From Sphingomicrobium lutaoense (GTDB taxonomy: Bacteria; Pseudomonadota; Alphaproteobacteria; Sphingomonadales; Sphingomonadaceae): a stretch of DNA of 64,000 nucleotides. Positions 61,880 to 64,000 of this stretch are shown piece by piece; position 1 is the stretch's first letter, and each line of letters begins with the position of its first letter. Under the pieces are notes generated by a model. The model did no database searches. It saw nothing but the letters and a program-made list of their open reading frames with translations, and was not told the origin of the DNA. The stretch covers positions 1,187,317 through 1,251,316 of the forward strand of contig NZ_JACICF010000001.1 of assembly GCF_014195685.1 (NCBI RefSeq). The letters are read 5' to 3'. The translations under genes and the position numbers were made by a program.

Positions 61880-62247
61880 TTGCGGAGCTCCTTCAACAGC
61901 TGTTCGATTTCCTCCACATCCTCGGGAGAAAGCGCATCATCCTCGGCAAGGCGAGCGACCATCGGCGACAGGCGGCCGCCGAACATCCGGTCGACGAGCC
62001 GGCGCGACTCATGGCCGACGGCGGCGGCACGATCGACCGCGGCAGAATAGAGATAGCGACGCCCCTGCCGGCGATGGGTGACCGCGCCCTTGGCCGCGAG
62101 CCGCGACAGCATGGTCTTGACCGTCGCAAGGCTCCACTGGCGCTCTTCGGGCACCTTTACCGATACATCGGCGGCAGTCAGCGGTTCCGGCGACGCCCAC
62201 AGCGCCTCCATGATTTCCCACTCGGCTTCGCTTACTCGCTTGTCCAT
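61876..62247 (-). CDS. BlaI/MecI/CopY family transcriptional repressor
   Basis: 123 residues. Winged helix (residues 5-70): SEAEWEIMEALWASPEPLTA, QWSLATVKTMLSRLAAKG and RRQGRRYLYSAAV are the family blocks; the C-terminal helices form the dimer interface. It pairs with the overlapping M56 protease gene. Two palindromic operators sit 18-50 bases upstream of the start. Confidence 0.93.
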   Translation of the reverse strand: MDKRVSEAEWEIMEALWASPEPLTAADVSVKVPEERQWSLATVKTMLSRLAAKGAVTHRRQGRRYLYSAAVDRAAAVGHESRRLVDRMFGGRLSPMVARLAEDDALSPEDVEEIEQLLKELRK

Positions 62248-62265
62248 CGGACCTCCCTTTTTCGA

Positions 62266-62298
62266 TTACAGATGTAACCGAAACGATTACAGCTGTAA
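62266..62298. promoter_or_regulatory. Twin BlaI-type operators
   Basis: TTACAGATGTAA (62266-62277, one mismatch in the palindrome) and TTACAGCTGTAA (62287-62298, perfect), start-to-start 21 bases. They match the TACA-N2-TGTA operator pattern of BlaI/MecI and lie just upstream of the BlaI gene. Confidence 0.82.
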
Positions 62299-62335
62299 AC
62301 AGAGAGTCCCGCCGTTGGTCGAAAAGAGCGGACCG

Positions 62336-62824
62336 TTAGCCGTCTTCGTCGGCGATCGTCCGGCTGATTTCCGCATCGAGGTCGGCAATGATCGCGGCGC
62401 GGCTTTCCTCGCTGATCTCTTCGGCCAGCGCGATCTTCTTCTTGGCGCTGATCAGCGTCTCGACCCAGGCATCGTCATTATCCTTGTCACCGCACAGCTT
62501 GATGCGGGTCTTGCGGACCTCGCCTGCCTCATTCTTGACCATCGCCTCGGTCTCGAAGCTGCGCCCGGCGCAGTCGGACATCATCCGGCGTGCCCGGGCT
62601 TCCATTGCGCCTTCCTTGGCGCCCTCGCCCTTCCGGATTTCCTTTTTGATGACGACATGCTTCTTGCCGTCCATTTCGCTTTCCTCGAGCGCGCCGAGCG
62701 GATCGTGGTCGCCTTTCGAGACGATCTCGACCTCTTCGACTTCCTTGACCACTTCCTTGTCCTGGGCGGCGAGCGGCATGGCCATAGCGGCCGATGCCAG
62801 GCATGCGAAAATCATCGTCTTCAT
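62336..62824 (-). CDS. Exported hypothetical protein, charged
   Basis: 162 residues. Signal peptide MKTMIFACLASAAMAMPLAA-QD, then a strongly charged chain (KEVVKEVEEVEIVSKGDHD, VVIKKEIRKGEGAK) with two cysteines (SDCAGRSF and IKLCGDK) that could form a disulfide. No family recognised. It reads toward the BlaI operator and repressor gene; whether it belongs to their regulon is not shown. Confidence 0.65.
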   Translation of the reverse strand: MKTMIFACLASAAMAMPLAAQDKEVVKEVEEVEIVSKGDHDPLGALEESEMDGKKHVVIKKEIRKGEGAKEGAMEARARRMMSDCAGRSFETEAMVKNEAGEVRKTRIKLCGDKDNDDAWVETLISAKKKIALAEEISEESRAAIIADLDAEISRTIADEDG

Positions 62825-62999
62825 AAGGGTCCCTCGTGCTCTTCCTGTCCTTCGAGGAGCAACCTAGACCCGCGAGCCCGCGAATCCAAATGGCTCGCGA
62901 CGGCTAGTGCGGCAAATCTGTCGGGATTTTTTACGGGTAGGCGCGCAGCCTGCTCGATCCCAAACTTATTTAGCGCAGTTTTTCGGGGTTTTTCAAAAT

Positions 63000-63015
63000 T
63001 GGCACGGGGTGTGCA
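63000..63015 (+). promoter_or_regulatory. Sigma-54-like -24/-12 promoter element
   Basis: TGGCACGGGGTGTGCA: the GG (63001-63002) and GC (63013-63014) dinucleotides have the exact spacing of the TGGCAC-N5-TTGC(A/T) consensus, with one deviation in the -12 block. The start would be near 63026. Confidence 0.5.
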
Positions 63016-63025
63016 ATGTATTGGC

Positions 63026-63105
63026 TGTCCACACACTGGTTCCACAAACCAGCAAAAAGGACGGTGAAGCAATTTTCTGGTCTTGCTTCACCGTCCTTTT
63101 TCTTT
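63026..63105 (+). ncRNA. Candidate small RNA behind the sigma-54-like element
   Basis: About 80 nt. A 6-bp hairpin CTGGTT-CCACA-AACCAG (63036-63052), a short A-rich linker, then a long terminator stem. No open frame of note. The terminator is also used by grxD from the other side, so the hairpin alone does not prove an RNA here. Confidence 0.4.
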
Positions 63106-63106
63106 T
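63054..63106. terminator. Bidirectional intrinsic terminator
   Basis: A stem of up to 19 bp: AAAAAGGACGGTGAAGCAA pairs with its complement at 63083-63101, loop TTTTCTGGTC. T-runs follow on both strands, so it can end both grxD and a plus-strand transcript. Confidence 0.88.
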
Positions 63107-63141
63107 TCCGGCAATGTCGCGGGCTCGTCAGCCCCTCGCCG

Positions 63142-63459
63142 TCAGGCTTTCTCGACCGACAACAGCGCCTGCAGTTCGCCGCTTTCAAACATTTCCATCA
63201 TGATGTCCGATCCGCCGACGAATTCGCCCTTCACGTAAAGCTGGGGGATGGTCGGCCAGTCCGAATATTCCTTGATGCCCTGACGGATTTCCTGGTCCTG
63301 CAGCACGTCGACGGTTTCGAATTCGACATTGCTACGGTCGAGGATCGCCACCGCGCGGCTCGAAAAGCCGCACTGGGGGAAAAGCTTCGACCCCTTCATG
63401 AAAAGGACGACATCATTGTCCTTCACCAACTGGTCGATCCGTTCCTTCACATCGCTCAT
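63142..63459 (-). CDS. grxD: Grx4-family monothiol glutaredoxin
   Basis: 105 residues, ATG 63459. CGFS active site near residue 30 (FPQCGFSSRAV), and SDWPTIPQLYVKGEFVGGSDI gives the glutathione site. CGFS glutaredoxins carry [2Fe-2S] clusters, often with BolA, whose gene lies immediately upstream. Fe-S delivery or iron regulation is the likely job. Confidence 0.95.
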   Translation of the reverse strand: MSDVKERIDQLVKDNDVVLFMKGSKLFPQCGFSSRAVAILDRSNVEFETVDVLQDQEIRQGIKEYSDWPTIPQLYVKGEFVGGSDIMMEMFESGELQALLSVEKA

Positions 63460-63477
63460 AATCATTCCTTGCCGGGG

Positions 63478-63720
63478 CTATTGGCCCTCGTCTCTGGTTT
63501 TCGTGGTCAGCTGCAAAGCGTGCAGCTCGCCCCCCATGCGTCCCCCGAGCGCGGCATAGACTTTCTGGTGCTGGCGCACGCGGGGCATTCCCTTGAAGCT
63601 GTCGCTGACGACGACCGCCGCCCAATGGTCATTGTCGCCGGCAAGATCGGTCATCTCGACTTCGGCGTCGGGAATCGCGGCCTTGATGAGGGCGATGATA
63701 TCGTCGGCGGCCATCGGCAT
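63478..63720 (-). CDS. bolA: BolA family protein
   Basis: 80 residues from ATG 63720 (63714 possible). BolA/IbaG fold: DDIIALIKAAIPDAEVEMTD at the N-terminus, HWAAVVVSDSFKGMPRVRQHQ in the centre (invariant His) and VYAALGGRMGGELHALQL at the C-terminus. Partners the CGFS glutaredoxin encoded next. The gap to the zeta subunit gene is 4 bases. Confidence 0.93.
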   Translation of the reverse strand: MPMAADDIIALIKAAIPDAEVEMTDLAGDNDHWAAVVVSDSFKGMPRVRQHQKVYAALGGRMGGELHALQLTTKTRDEGQ

Positions 63721-63724
63721 GGGA

Positions 63725-64000
63725 TCAGTCCATGCTCTCGATGAAGTGGCGGCGTGCTTCGACGGCCTTGTGCTCGAGCGCTTCGCGGATATCGGCATCC
63801 TCGATCTCGACACCCGCCGAGGTCAGGTCGCCGAGCACCTTGCGAATGACGTCTTCGTCGCCCGCTTCCTCGAAGTCGGCGCGCACCACGTCCTTGGCAT
63901 AGGCCTCGGCTTCGACGTCCGACAGGCCCATCTTCTCGGCCGCCCACATGCCCAGCAGCCGGTTGCGCCGGGCCGTGATCTTGAACTGCATTTCCTCGTC
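63725..64000 (-). CDS. DUF1476 protein: F1-ATPase zeta inhibitor-type subunit (partial)
   Basis: The gene enters from the right edge; codons read DEE then MQFKITARRNRLLGMWAAEKMGLS. The usual family protein is about 105 residues, so roughly 15 N-terminal residues, the part that inserts into F1 to block hydrolysis in Paracoccus, lie beyond the window. The visible four-helix segment is typical. Internal ATG 63991 is not the true start. It precedes bolA and grxD, an arrangement found in other alphaproteobacteria. Confidence 0.9.
   Translation of the reverse strand, partial: DEEMQFKITARRNRLLGMWAAEKMGLSDVEAEAYAKDVVRADFEEAGDEDVIRKVLGDLTSAGVEIEDADIREALEHKAVEARRHFIESMD

Overview
The window is a contiguous piece of alphaproteobacterial chromosome, most likely from a sphingomonad (Sphingomonadales). 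The GC content is high throughout. The transfer-messenger RNA gene is of the permuted two-piece alphaproteobacterial type and encodes the tag ANDNEALAIAA. Several families largely confined to alphaproteobacteria are present: a FYDLN-acid protein, DUF2794, the DUF1476/ATPase zeta subunit, and a cmk-rpsA-ihfB block. I see no insertion sequence, prophage, CRISPR array or rRNA operon. Most of the window is core-like gene content on both strands with short gaps; the four longest gaps (over 300 bases) all carry RNA-gene signals.

Layout. 1-14.5 kb: an entering flavin oxidoreductase, nadC, a metallophosphoesterase, a phosphotransferase, a lipoprotein M3 peptidase, an overlapping lemA-TPM-TPM-Nudix operon, mscL, a large amidohydrolase, the tmRNA gene, four successive tiny acidic lipoproteins, a second Nudix gene, an extensin-like protein and a SWIB protein. 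14.6-17.7 kb: LD-carboxypeptidase divergent from a Mur-ligase (Mpl-like), then a hypothetical gene and a nucleotidase-like HAD gene. 18.8-21.6 kb: a LytS/LytTR two-component pair and an exported methyltransferase. 21.6-22.4 kb: no convincing protein, but a dense set of stem-loops on the minus strand ending in an intrinsic terminator, preceded by origin/cell-cycle-like motifs. 22.4-29 kb: GFA protein, UvrD helicase, membrane protein, L,D-transpeptidase, beta-lactamase-like serine hydrolase. 28.9-35.5 kb: lapA-pyrF, accD-folC, ampG, a Rieske oxygenase and a response regulator. 35.5-40.7 kb: a ribosome-modification pair (rluB-like, rsmD), an SRAP protein, membrane proteins and cysE. 40.8-43 kb: peroxide defence (ahpD, ahpC, divergent oxyR). 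43-47.3 kb: pgsA, an LplT-like transporter, a GGDEF/EAL protein. 47.3-51.6 kb: tRNA-Leu, ihfB, rpsA, cmk, FYDLN protein, tRNA-Ala, Flp pilin. 51.7-64 kb: a class A PBP, a solute-binding lipoprotein, a second L,D-transpeptidase, a DEAD-box helicase, nadA, an MBL hydrolase, a BlaR1/BlaI-type pair with twin operators, and grxD-bolA-zeta subunit.

How genes work together. Cell-wall turnover is a recurring theme: AmpG (muropeptide import), LD-carboxypeptidase and Mpl-like ligase (recycling), two YkuD L,D-transpeptidases, a PBP1-type synthase, a class C beta-lactamase-like hydrolase and the M56/BlaI system. NAD synthesis is represented by nadC near one end and nadA near the other. Redox defence is clustered in oxyR/ahpC/ahpD and grxD/bolA.

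The strongest candidates for something undescribed are non-coding: (1) a roughly 500-nt multi-hairpin RNA at 21.7-22.2 kb on the minus strand with six UNCG tetraloops; (2) a small RNA at 63.0-63.1 kb behind a sigma-54-like -24/-12 element; (3) a short RNA and a leader with a terminator just before a ribosome binding site at 26.1-26.3 kb. All calls come from reading the sequence and general family knowledge; no database search or folding program was run.
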